Shown: positions 6,774 to 16,200 of the stretch, piece after piece
How the letters are laid out: every line of letters starts with the position of its first letter
How positions within the stretch are numbered: the first letter of the stretch is position 1
Source: a bacterium
GTDB taxonomy: Bacteria > Bacillota > Clostridia > Oscillospirales > Oscillospiraceae
Direction: 5' to 3'
Length of the DNA stretch: 64,000 bases
Assembly: GCA_004562395.1 (NCBI GenBank)
Contig: SFQY01000008.1
Coordinates: 23,334 to 87,333 of the forward strand
The notes under the pieces: generated by a model
What the model saw: the letters and a program-made list of their open reading frames with translations, nothing else
What the model was told of the DNA's origin: nothing
Database searches by the model: none
Program-made: the position numbers and the translations under genes

Positions 6774-7880
6774 TTACAGGGCGGGGGGTGTCCATTCGCC
6801 GCCGCCGGAGGAGCTGCCGGAGGAGCCGCCGCCCTCCTGGGGCTTCTGGGCGGGAAGGCGGGTGGTGCGGAGGGTGTCGGTGGGAGCGTAGCCGATGGTG
6901 TCGCCCACGCGGATGACGCTCACATCTCCCGCTGTCCACAGAACGGTCAGGGCGGTGTTGCCGCCAAGCTGCTTGACCGCCTTGCCTCTGAGCAGGTAAT
7001 TGTCATAAAGATAGCAGCTGTAGCCCGCGAAGCCCTCCCAGCTTTCAAAGGCAGGGGCCGCGTCCTTTTGCACCCAGGCCTCCGGGATGTAGGCATAGGT
7101 ATCCTCCACCAGAATGGTCAGATAGCCCGGGAGGGCCGGGGCGAAGCCTTCCTCGGCAACGATCTGCACGGTGTCGCCCAGGTTAAAATATTTCAGCACC
7201 ACTTTGGCGCCGTCCACCCGGACCTGGGCGCTGCCGGTTTTGGTGACAGCGGAGAGCAGCTGAACCTTTCCGTAGAACGCCAGGGAGATGTCGCCGCCAT
7301 CCCGTCCGCTGGAGGAGCCTCCGTCACTGCTGCCGGAGCCGGACTTGATGGGCCACTTGCTGACCTGGTCCTTGGCAACGAAGCCGGTTTCGCCCTCCAC
7401 CGTTACCAGATAGCAGTCCTCCAGCTCCTCCAAAACCTCCACCTTGGTGTTGGTGTTCAGGGTGGTGGGCGCCTTGCCGCCCATTTCGTAGCTTTCGTAG
7501 AAGCCGGTGTTCCAGCGGGCGTAGCCCGTCCAGCTTTCTGCCGGCTCCTCCCCCGCGAAGCGAAGAAGCTGGGTTTCCATGGTGCCGACACCGAAATCCG
7601 TTTTCACCGTGGCGTGGGTATCATCGGGATTTGCCGTGACCTCCACCGGATCCTCCCGGTTCAGCAGGCCCAAAATGGCGGGGATGTTGTCGCCCTGAAC
7701 GGTGCCGGTTTCCAGCTTGGGCAGGGACGGCTCCGTCTCGGGAACGGTGGTCTCCGGAGCTTCCGTCCCGGGGGCGATTGTCTCCGGCACAGTGGTCTGA
7801 GGCGCCTGCTCCTGTTTCGCGGAGCAGCCCGCGGTGAACAGCATAACCAGAGCCAGTGCAATTACAAATCCTTTTTTCAT
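6774..7880 (-). CDS. Secreted lipoprotein with SH3-like repeats
   Basis: A 368-aa exported lipoprotein. It has a signal peptide with lipobox LFTAGC (Cys19), then a Thr/Pro/Glu linker (TTVPETIAPGTEAPETTVPE). The body appears to hold four short SH3-like beta modules with the pattern LNTNTKVEVLEELEDCYLVT...GFVA, split by a Gly/Ser linker near residue 195. The tail is Gly/Ser/Pro-rich. Bacterial SH3 modules bind peptidoglycan or surface polymers; which of these is not visible here. It starts 12 bases after the stop of the 1336-aa GLUG protein and has AGGAGGA before its ATG, so the two are very likely co-transcribed and may work together at the surface. Confidence 0.8.
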   Translation of the reverse strand: MKKGFVIALALVMLFTAGCSAKQEQAPQTTVPETIAPGTEAPETTVPETEPSLPKLETGTVQGDNIPAILGLLNREDPVEVTANPDDTHATVKTDFGVGTMETQLLRFAGEEPAESWTGYARWNTGFYESYEMGGKAPTTLNTNTKVEVLEELEDCYLVTVEGETGFVAKDQVSKWPIKSGSGSSDGGSSSGRDGGDISLAFYGKVQLLSAVTKTGSAQVRVDGAKVVLKYFNLGDTVQIVAEEGFAPALPGYLTILVEDTYAYIPEAWVQKDAAPAFESWEGFAGYSCYLYDNYLLRGKAVKQLGGNTALTVLWTAGDVSVIRVGDTIGYAPTDTLRTTRLPAQKPQEGGGSSGSSSGGGEWTPPAL

Positions 7881-7892
7881 GATTGTTCCTCC

Positions 7893-10800
7893 TTAGCCCT
7901 GATACTCGCTGTCATACTGATCCCCATAGACCGCGTGGATGATCTCCCACACATACTGGTAGGCATCGGTGCCGGGGTCGAAGACGGCGCGGTTCTGGTA
8001 GGCGATGTAGCCGATGCTGCGGCTCACGGTGCCGCCGTAGAGGGTTACCGGATTTCCCTCCGCGTCCTTCAGGATGATGTAGGGCCGCATGACGATGTCC
8101 TGCCCCAGCTGTTCATTGGTCAGGCTCTCCCAGACCAGCACATTGGTGTACTGGGTCAGACCGTCCCTGATGGCAAACACCGGGTCCTTCCGGTTCTCTT
8201 TGCTGTAGGCATAGTTGTGCTTGCCGGTATCGAGGGTCAGGCTGTCGCTGCCCAGGGTATCCGCCCACTGCACCACAGTGCCGTATTCTTCCAGGGTGTA
8301 TCCGGCAAGACCTCCCCTGGTCAGGGCATTCTTGTTGTCCTTGGTCAGGGCGGTGATCATGCGGATGCCCCGCTTGCCGGTGACCCGGATGGAGCAGCCG
8401 GCGTATTGCAGCAGATCGTCCAGGGCGTCGATTCTGGCCGCCGTCGCGCCGGTTTCCTGCCGGTCGATGGTATAGACTGCCATGCCCGTGGGGTAATTCT
8501 CGTGGGAAAGGGTGGAATTCTCCTGCTGGTAGGTGTAGATGGTCAGAAGGCCGCCTTCTTCCGGCAGGTTTACAAAACGGACATCCTCCGACTGGATGGG
8601 GCAGCTTACGCCGTCCACCCAGACCTCGGTCTGACCCGCGAATTCGTCCCCGGTCAGCTCCAGATAGCGGTCGGAAGCCAGGATCCTGCCGGTGACGCCG
8701 GTGGGCTGGGTCAGCTGGTAGTTGCCCGCGTCCATGCCCTCCAGCGCAAATTCGGTGAAGCTGACAGGAACCTGCTCGCCCGGGGTTTTCCGGGTGAAAC
8801 TGGGCGTGCCGTTCACCACCCGCGCATCGTCGCCGCTGACGATGCCGTTGGGGGTCACGGTGTCGATTTCCGCCGTGGTGGAGTCGTCAAAGGTCTTCTC
8901 CTTCACCGTGACCGTGAGCGTCACGCTCTTGGCGGTGATGCTGGCGGTGGTGGAAGCGGGCTGGGCGGTCAGGGTGTAGTTGCCTGCCGCGGAGCCGCCC
9001 AGGGAGAAGCCGGAGAAAGTGACGGTCTTGTCCTCGCCCACGTTTTTCGTGTCATAGGCAGCACTGCCGGGAACAATGGTCAGGTTGCTTCCATCGTAGT
9101 TGGCGGACAAAGTGCCATCGGAAGTAATCCGGGCAGTGGTATTGCCGTCGTAGACTTTCGTGGCTTCCACAGCCGCGCCCTGGATGGTAACCTCCTTGGG
9201 CGTGATGCTGGCGGTGGCGCCGGTCTGGTGACCGGAATCCGCCAGATAGTACCGGGACGCGTCGGCTCCCGTGAGGGTCAGGCCGCTGATGGTGACGGGC
9301 TTATCCTGCCCCACGCCGGCGTCGGCAAAGGTGCCGGTGGCGGTGACGGTAACGTTGGGATACGCGGACAGGACGCCGGCCAGCCGCGCGTTGGTGAACA
9401 CAAGCTCCGCTGTGGGATTGCCGTCATAGGTCTTATCCCTGGCGGTGATGCCGCTGACCGTGACGGGAACGGGCTCCCAATAGCCGCAATAGGTACAGGC
9501 ATGATTCTGAAGCAGGTGCTCTCTTACACAGTTTTTATAGTTGGAATAGCCCTGACAGGGGGAGTCGTCACTGGTTTTGTACACCGTGGCGCCGGTGAAT
9601 TTGGGATAGGCATCCCGGGTGACGCCGGTCAGATCGATATTCTGATACCAGACCAGCGGATCCTCCTGGGTCCCCTCCGATCTGCTGCCGTTGAGCAGGT
9701 AGGCCACCTCGCCGCCGGCAAATTCCATGGGGCTTTTGCCGACGACATCCTCGACAGTGCCGCTAGCGTTTGATCCGACTGCATTGCCGGTGTAGGCGGT
9801 ATTGTCATAATAGCAGCGGCTCAACCTGCTGCGGCTTCCGTTGGAACCACAGACACCGCCGACATCTTCCTTGCCAGTTACCGTGCCAATGCTGTAGCAG
9901 CTGCTCATCGTGCCACTGCCGTTATTGCCGCAGACACCGCCGGTTCTTATGTTGCCGGTTACTGCGCCGCTGTTGGCGCAGCTGCTTATCGTACTAAGGT
10001 TGGAACCACAGACGCCGCCGACATAGCCGCCGCTACCGGTTACCGTGCCGCTGTTCGTGCAGCCGCTCACCGTGCCCTTCTCATTAAAGCCGCAGACGCC
10101 GCCGGTATAGGAGTTGCCGATTACCGTGCCGCTGTTGGCGCAGTTGCGCACCGTGCCATTATTAACATTATAGCCGTACACGCCGCCGATATAGTAGCCG
10201 CTGCCGTTTACCGAGCCGCTGTTCGTGCAGCCGCTCACCGTGCCATAATTATTTTCGCCGCACACGCCGCCGACATACTTGCTGCCGTTTACCGTGCCGC
10301 TGTTCGTGCAGCCGCTCACCGTGCCATAATTATTTTCGCCGCACACGCCGCCGACATACTCGCTGCCGGTTACTGTGCCGCTGTTCGTGCAGTTGCTCAC
10401 CGTGTCATAATTGGCATTATAGCCGCACACGCCGCCGACATACTTGCTGCCGGTTACCGTGCCGCTGCCATTGCAGTTGCTCACCGTGCCATGATTAACA
10501 TTATAGCCGCACACGCCGCCGACATAGTCGCCGCTACCGGTTACCGTGCCGCTGCTATAGCAGCTGCTCACCGTGCCACCATCATTTGTGCCGCACACGC
10601 CACCGGTCTTGTTGCCGCTGCCGATTACCGTGCCGCTGCTATAGCAGCCGCGCACCGTGCCCTTATTCACGCTGCAGACGCCGCCCACGTTATCCTTACC
10701 CGCAAAGTAGGAATCCGCGATCTTCACATTTACCACGGTCCCGCCGCTGTCAATCACGCCAAACAGACCAATCAAGCTGGTACTCTCAGCATTCACATAC

Positions 10801-11903
10801 AGTCCGGAGATGGTTTTTCCGTTGCCGTCAAATGTACCGGAATAAAAAGCATTTGCATTACCTATAGGCGTCCAGCTTTCAAAGCTGCCGCTGGTGTTCA
10901 GGCTACCGTCCGCATTCAGCACGCCGGAGTTGACGGTGATGTCGTTCATCACAATGGCATTGATGGATGCATTCTTGTTGTTGGTGACTTCGTTGGCGAA
11001 CCAGTACAGATGCCCCGGGGTGGAAAGCTCGTAAACACCACTATAAGATGTACCGTTGATGATGTGGGTGCCCTTGGGCGGTTCCGCCGGGGTGATGGCC
11101 AGCACCGCCGCGGGCGCACCCTCCGGTTCCCCCAGCACCACGGTCAGGCGCAGAACATTGCTGCCGTCGGGCAGGACGAAGCCCTCCGGCAGGATGGTCC
11201 GGAAGATGTACGCGCCCTCGTAAGCCCCGGTCTCCACGGGGAAGTCCGGGCAGACCCAGTCCCCAAGGGTCAGCTCCTCCCCGTTCAATGCAATGGCGGC
11301 GGGCAGCAGTTCCAGAATATCGTCATACCGCGCGACGTTTTCCGCGCTGGCAAAGGGCAGCACCGCATTCCCGCTGTCCGGGTCGATGATCTCCCATTCG
11401 TCCACCCATTCCCAGTCGGTGATGACCTTCTCCTCTGGCTGGTCGGGTTCGGATTCCGCCTCGGCGCACTCCGTGCAGACAAAGCCGCAGGGCTGACCCT
11501 CCACAGCGGGTGCATAGCCGCAGGCTTCATCATGGGCGGTATGGACACAGGCGGGGATCTTTGTCACGCAGCCGGATTCCTCCGAGCAAATATGGGTGCA
11601 GGCGTCCGCCGTCTTTTCCTCCCCCTCCGCGGGGAGCACGCCGTCGCCGTAGCACTCCGCCCCGTGGACATGGGTACAGGCCGTGGTGAGGCTATAGCAG
11701 TCGTCGCCGCAGACATGGGCGCAGTCCTGCCCCTCCACGGCGGCCACATAGCCGCACTCCGGGGTGTGGGCAGGATGGTGCTGGCACAGCCCGTCCCTTT
11801 CTTCCGCGAAAGCGAAGACAGGCAGCAGGGAAAGCACCATTGCCCCGCTCAGCGCCAGCGACAGCAGCCGCCGGGACGCCTTGGTTTTCATCCGTTTTCT
11901 CAT
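7893..11903 (-). CDS. Large secreted surface protein with Cys/His repeats, GLUG repeats and YDG/MBG domains
   Basis: A 1336-aa secreted protein. Order: signal peptide (1-35, ending FAFAEE); a Cys/His-rich region (about 36-155) with repeated CTHVHGAECY-like units; a short spacer; a beta-helix part; eleven GLUG-type repeats (about 385-690) of form YVGGVCGYNxxGTVSNCxNSGTVTGS; three or four YDG/MBG beta modules (about 805-1070; KTYDGNPTA, KVYDGNTTA, KTFDDSTTA); and a C-terminal domain of about 265 aa. No LPXTG or transmembrane anchor is seen. GLUG and YDG modules are typical of adhesins and extracellular matrix proteins. The ATG at 11903 follows AAAGGAG at 8 bases; the frame runs open upstream but without a signal. 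Function (adhesion, matrix) is inference. Confidence 0.8.
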   Translation of the reverse strand: MRKRMKTKASRRLLSLALSGAMVLSLLPVFAFAEERDGLCQHHPAHTPECGYVAAVEGQDCAHVCGDDCYSLTTACTHVHGAECYGDGVLPAEGEEKTADACTHICSEESGCVTKIPACVHTAHDEACGYAPAVEGQPCGFVCTECAEAESEPDQPEEKVITDWEWVDEWEIIDPDSGNAVLPFASAENVARYDDILELLPAAIALNGEELTLGDWVCPDFPVETGAYEGAYIFRTILPEGFVLPDGSNVLRLTVVLGEPEGAPAAVLAITPAEPPKGTHIINGTSYSGVYELSTPGHLYWFANEVTNNKNASINAIVMNDITVNSGVLNADGSLNTSGSFESWTPIGNANAFYSGTFDGNGKTISGLYVNAESTSLIGLFGVIDSGGTVVNVKIADSYFAGKDNVGGVCSVNKGTVRGCYSSGTVIGSGNKTGGVCGTNDGGTVSSCYSSGTVTGSGDYVGGVCGYNVNHGTVSNCNGSGTVTGSKYVGGVCGYNANYDTVSNCTNSGTVTGSEYVGGVCGENNYGTVSGCTNSGTVNGSKYVGGVCGENNYGTVSGCTNSGSVNGSGYYIGGVYGYNVNNGTVRNCANSGTVIGNSYTGGVCGFNEKGTVSGCTNSGTVTGSGGYVGGVCGSNLSTISSCANSGAVTGNIRTGGVCGNNGSGTMSSCYSIGTVTGKEDVGGVCGSNGSRSRLSRCYYDNTAYTGNAVGSNASGTVEDVVGKSPMEFAGGEVAYLLNGSRSEGTQEDPLVWYQNIDLTGVTRDAYPKFTGATVYKTSDDSPCQGYSNYKNCVREHLLQNHACTYCGYWEPVPVTVSGITARDKTYDGNPTAELVFTNARLAGVLSAYPNVTVTATGTFADAGVGQDKPVTISGLTLTGADASRYYLADSGHQTGATASITPKEVTIQGAAVEATKVYDGNTTARITSDGTLSANYDGSNLTIVPGSAAYDTKNVGEDKTVTFSGFSLGGSAAGNYTLTAQPASTTASITAKSVTLTVTVKEKTFDDSTTAEIDTVTPNGIVSGDDARVVNGTPSFTRKTPGEQVPVSFTEFALEGMDAGNYQLTQPTGVTGRILASDRYLELTGDEFAGQTEVWVDGVSCPIQSEDVRFVNLPEEGGLLTIYTYQQENSTLSHENYPTGMAVYTIDRQETGATAARIDALDDLLQYAGCSIRVTGKRGIRMITALTKDNKNALTRGGLAGYTLEEYGTVVQWADTLGSDSLTLDTGKHNYAYSKENRKDPVFAIRDGLTQYTNVLVWESLTNEQLGQDIVMRPYIILKDAEGNPVTLYGGTVSRSIGYIAYQNRAVFDPGTDAYQYVWEIIHAVYGDQYDSEYQG
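9780..10700 (-). repeat. Coding tandem repeat, GLUG units
   Basis: About eleven units of 75-85 bp, all keeping the frame, encode the GLUG repeats of the 1336-aa protein. Neighbouring units at about 10200-10400 are nearly identical in DNA, which suggests recent duplication and a site of length variation between strains. Confidence 0.8.
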
Positions 11904-11940
11904 AAACATCGCTCCTTTTTCAGGGCATAAATTACATATT

Positions 11941-12140
11941 TGGTGATCGGCTTTCATAAGCACGAACCCTTGCCTCCCCCCGTGGGGGAGGTGGCAGCCC
12001 GAAGGGGCTGACGGAGGGGGCCCCGGATAAATGCGCCACCTTTTGGACACTCCCTCAGTCAAAAATCAAAGATTTTTGCCAACTCCCTCACAGAGGGAGC
12101 CAAGGGCTGCTGCCATAACAAATTGCAATATATGACGATA
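11941..12140. repeat. Intergenic repeat core C, copy 2 (inverted)
   Basis: It matches 3880-4096 in opposite orientation: GCCTCCCCCCGTGGGGGAGG, CAGCCCGAAGGGGCTG, TCAAAAATCAAAGATTTTT and CTCCCTCACAGAGGGAG appear in the reverse order. The left end TGATCGGCTTTCATAAGCAC corresponds to the right end of copy 1. It lies just upstream of the 1336-aa surface protein gene. Confidence 0.8.
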
Positions 12141-12280
12141 ACCTTAATATTATCATACTAGCATAAAAATCTGCTTTTGGGAATACCCGAAAACAGGAAA
12201 AAACGGGTAGTTTTTTCGGTCCCAATCCGGTTCCGGCCCTACGTGAGGTGCTGCGGGAAACGATCCTTTTGCATTTTGTC

Positions 12281-12495
12281 CATGCCGGTTTTCCTCTGCC
12301 GCCCGATCAATTGGTGTTTGCAGGGATGTTTCGTAGGGCGGGGTCATGACCCCGCCGAAACGTAACGATTTCCTGGCAATTCCGTTGAATGCTCCCTGGT
12401 CAAAAATCGGAACCTGGTCGGCGGGGTCATGACCCCGCCCTACGGAACACCCCGTCAAATTCCAATTAATCGAACCGCTGGGGAAAACCGATATG
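12281..12495. repeat. Intergenic repeat core A, full copy (215 bp)
   Basis: Ends CATGCCGGTTTTCCTCTGCC and AAAACCGATATG; two GTAGGGCGGGGTCATGACC arms at about 12333 and 12418 around the conserved spacer. With the core-C copy and short AT-rich stretches it fills the 742-base gap 11904-12645. The stretch 12140-12280 shows nothing else I can name. Confidence 0.85.
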
Positions 12496-12533
12496 CACAT
12501 TTTCTTTTTCCGCGGGAAACTACAGCGGGGGTC

Positions 12534-12562
12534 TTGTCCGCGCCGCTGGATTATGGTATATT
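12534..12562 (+). promoter_or_regulatory. Promoter of the small exported protein gene
   Basis: TTGTCC (12534-12539), 17-bp spacer, TATATT (12557-12562), 83 bases before the start codon. Confidence 0.6.
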
Positions 12563-12645
12563 GAAAACAGAATTGTGGCTGTGGACTTTCACCGGCGCAG
12601 TACCGAAGCTGCCGCAGGACTTTACAAAAAGGAAGGGATCTCCAT

Positions 12646-12972
12646 ATGAAAAAATCTTCAAAACTGGCTCTGGCCGCTCTGGCTGTGGGCCTCTTCCCCT
12701 TTGACCTGAAAATGGGCGAGGACGGGAAGTTTTCCTACCAGTCCCTGCTGGTGGGTATCTCCAGCAAGAAACGGGAGGACGGAAAACGGGATCTGGTTCT
12801 CAGCCTGTTCAACCTGCCGGATTCTCTGAAGAAAAAGCCAACGGATGCACCGGAAGCCGCTCCTGAAGCAGCTCCCGCCGAAGCCCCCGAGGAACCCCAG
12901 GCCGAACCGGAAGAGGTGCCGGAAATTTCTGAAGAACCCACACCGGAAACGACGAACTCTTCCATGTCTTAA
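12646..12972 (+). CDS. Small protein with N-terminal hydrophobic segment and acidic Pro/Ala/Glu tail
   Basis: A 108-aa protein of unknown function. Residues 1-20 (MKKSSKLALAALAVGLFPF) look like a short signal or membrane segment. Residues 20-60 form a compact basic and hydrophobic core (GKFSYQSLLVGISSKK, DLVLSLFNLP). Residues 65-108 are low-complexity and acidic (APEAAPEAAPAEAPEEPQ), probably disordered. GGAAGG stands 9 bases before the ATG and a promoter lies at 12534. It stands alone between two core-A repeats. I do not recognise a family; a membrane-associated or exported small protein is likely. Confidence 0.65.
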   Translation: MKKSSKLALAALAVGLFPFDLKMGEDGKFSYQSLLVGISSKKREDGKRDLVLSLFNLPDSLKKKPTDAPEAAPEAAPAEAPEEPQAEPEEVPEISEEPTPETTNSSMS

Positions 12973-12980
12973 TTTTTGTG

Positions 12981-13150
12981 CATATCGGTTTTCCTCCGCT
13001 GCCTGATAAATTGGTGTTTGACGGGGCGTAGGGCGGGGTCATGACCCCGCCGACCAAGTTCCGGTTTTTGACCAGGGAGCATTCATCGGAATCGCCGGGA
13101 AATCGTTACGTTTCGGCGGGGTCATGACCCCGCCCTACGAAAACATAAAG
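12981..13150. repeat. Intergenic repeat core A, reverse orientation, right end decayed
   Basis: It begins CATATCGGTTTTCCTCCGC and holds arms GTAGGGCGGGGTCATGACC at about 13028 and GGCGGGGTCATGACCCCGCC at about 13116. The spacer is the reverse complement of that in the copies at 4356 and 12281. The far terminal motif is missing after 13150. Confidence 0.8.
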
Positions 13151-13216
13151 CTTTGGCATTAACACGCTACTAGGGGCGTGCGCATTGCGGGAAAGGGGCG
13201 CATTGCCCAAAAACAT

Positions 13217-13249
13217 ACCGCCCCCGGCAGGGCTTCTGCCGGGAGCGGT
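13217..13249 (-). terminator. Terminator of the 2899-aa surface protein gene
   Basis: ACCGCCCCCGGCAG / CTGCCGGGAGCGGT with one mismatch. On the minus strand it is followed by ATGTTTTTGG. It begins 14 bases after the stop codon. Confidence 0.85.
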
Positions 13250-13263
13250 GTTTGTTTTGGGGA

Positions 13264-16200
13264 TCATTTCATGACCTTCACCGTGAGCTTTACCTGGGAA
13301 GGCTTGACATTGGAAGCGTTGTTTTCGGGGGTAACATCCAGATACAGCGTATAGCTCTTGCCCGCCTTGAGCGCGCCGGTGTCTTCGGGAGACAGGGACA
13401 GCACGGCGGTTCCGCCGTTGATCTCAGCGGAGAAGCCATCGCTGCCCAGGGCCGCGATCAATTCCGGAGAACTCTTTTCACCGACAGAAACGCCTCCGAT
13501 CTCCGCGCCCGCGGGGGCCGTCAGCGCCAGCCGGCAGGTCAGCGGTACGGACTGGGACTGGAACAGGGTCAGGGTCTTGGCGGACGCGGTCAGCTTCAGG
13601 GCGCTCTGGGCCACCTTGAAGCTCATCACGGGAGACAGAACATCCTGGCCGCAGATCGTAAGATTGAAGCGCACCTTATAGGTAACGTTGGTGGCGTATT
13701 CCTCCCCCTCCGCCAGGGTCAGGCGAATCACAGGCTTCGCGCCCGAGTCATCCAGCAGGGCCCGGAATTTATCCCCATCCGGTCCTTCCAGGGACACGCC
13801 GTCAATGCTGCCGGAGCAGTTGGTCAGCTTGGAAACGGTATAGTCAATGGCGCAGTCCGGGTCCAGGGTGTCCAGCTTGCCCTTGGCGGACAGGGACACG
13901 CCCAGCTTGTCGGACGCATACACCTGCACCGTCAGCGTCAGAGCGGTGGGAAGGGCGGCCTCCTGTCCCGTTGCCTCATGCCGGAGGACCGGCGTCAGGC
14001 GGAAGGAAGACTTGCCGATGGCCACATCGCTGTCAGGCAGCTGTACGCTGAGCACGCCCTCGTCATAGATCAGCCAGTCATACAGCCCCGCGTTCAGCTC
14101 CTCAAAGCCCGCCACGGTATAGCCCGGATCCCCGGTGACGGAAACCACGGCACCGGCCTTCTCCGCCCCGGCCAGATACCGGTTCAGCTTCAGGGTGGTG
14201 GAGGACAGCTTCACCTTGGGCAGGGTATTGGATACCGTGACCTTCAGGGTTCCGCCGGGGAACTCGCTGCCGTCGCTGAGGACACCCCGGCAGGAGAAGG
14301 TGTAGTTGCCCGCCTGGGGCGCATTGTCAGGATCGGCGATCTCCGCCCGGAGGCATTCGGCGTCGGGAGCGTAATACACCTTCAGCTTTCCCGCTTCTTC
14401 CGCCACAGCGGTTCCCTCCTTGGCCGTGGAGGTGATCACCATGCCGCTCAGCGTCAGGTTGCCCTGGGAGAGCGTCACCGCGGTCTCGGCGGTCTGTCTG
14501 GTAAAGCAATTATTCAGCTTCAGCGTGGAGGATGCCAGCTTCAGGGTCGGAAGCTTGTCGCTTACCGTGACCTTGTGGGTCAGCTTCACGGATTGGGTCC
14601 ACCCCTCCTGACGGATCCAGATGGAAGCCGTGCCGCCGGATCCACCGGTCAGGGTCAGCGTCAGGGTGTCAGCCCAATAGGTGAGCTGCGCGAAATCAGC
14701 GGTGTAGCGCACCTCCGCGTTGGACAAATCCAGATAGCGGCCTTCCGTTTTGTCCCAAACCCGGATTTCGGCGCTGGGATTTTCCGGATTCAGGGCGGTA
14801 TTGATAATGCTGGATTCCGGACTCAGGCTCAGCTTGGGAGCGGTGGTAACGGCGCCGATGGTGATGGCCGCCGTCGCCGGGACGCGGTAGTCCTCCAGAT
14901 ACACCTGAAGCGAGGCTCTCAGATCAGGCTTCGCGGCAGGGCTGTCCCGGAAGGCATCCGAGTAGCGCAGCGCTGCCGCGCCGCCGGTGTACTCCACGGT
15001 GAAATCATCGGTGTCCGTCAGGGTCATGCCGCTGATGGCCTGTCCGGCGGCGGTGACGGACAGCGGCACGGTGCTGTCCAGATAGAACAGGTTAAGCTTG
15101 CCGGTCTGCTTTACGGTGACCGCCGGCAGGGAGTTGGCAACCTTGACCTGAAGCGGATAGGAATAGGTCAGGCCGTCGGCGCAGTCCGCTTCCAGCCGCA
15201 GGGCGTAGGTTCCGTTCTTCACCGTCTGTGTGGCCCGGAGGGTCAGAACCGCCCCGTCCGCTTCCCCGGCGAACCGGTCAGACAGCCGGTCAGACTCATA
15301 CAGCCGGACCTCTTCAATGGTATTGCCGTAGCTTTCCAGCAGCCCCAGGGTGGCGCCGGAGGTCCTGTAGCTGTTCAGGGTCAGCTTGGAAGCTTCCAGT
15401 CTGGGAGAATTGTCCCGGACACAGATCCGGATCCTGCTCTGTACCTTTGCCTGATCCGTTGCTGCCGCCTGAATGGCGCATTCTCCACCGGCTCCCTGGA
15501 AGATCGTCACCGATGCCGTACCGCCCTCTCCCGGTGTAACGGCCGCCATGGCGCCATCCGTGCTTTCCCAGGTCAGGGAACCCGCCGGGAACCACTCACC
15601 GGTATAGCCCCGGATCTGGGCGGAAAGCCCGAAGGTGTAATCGCCTTCCTCCAGCACAGCGCTGCTCACCGCCACAATAAGCTCCCCGTTTCTAACCTCA
15701 AGGCTGGCCGTCTGATCCGGAAGAATGGGCGTCAGCTTCAGCGCCAGGGCCTGCATGGGAACGACGGTCACCGAAATCGTGGCCTTCCGCGCCAGGGGGT
15801 CACCCCGCAGGGCCGCGGTGACGGTCACGGTACCGGGCGTATTTCCGGCGGTGAGGATTCCCTGGCTGTCAACGGAGGCGATGCTCTTCTGGGTGGGCGG
15901 GATGCTGAAGATCAGATCAGACGCGTCAATTTCCCGCTCACCGGATACCACGATGCGGGCAATCTGACCGGGCTGCAGGCCGATTTCCGGGATCTGAGCC
16001 GTGGCTTTCAGGGCTTCGGCCGCGTCCAGATAGAAAACCCGCAGCGTCACTTCCGTATACAGGTCCGGATCCACCGCGCTGGAGGCTCTGATAACCGCGG
16101 TGCCGGGGCTGATGAACGTTACCGCGCCGGTTTCCTCCACAGAGGCCACCGCCAGGTTGCTGCTGCTCCAGCAGACCTCCTGGGCGGTTCCTTCCGGCAC

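Noticed and set aside
6633..9773. A 1046-codon open frame on the plus strand
   Set aside because: Antisense to the lipoprotein and the GLUG protein, which have signal peptides, ribosome sites and domains. It begins inside a core-A repeat.
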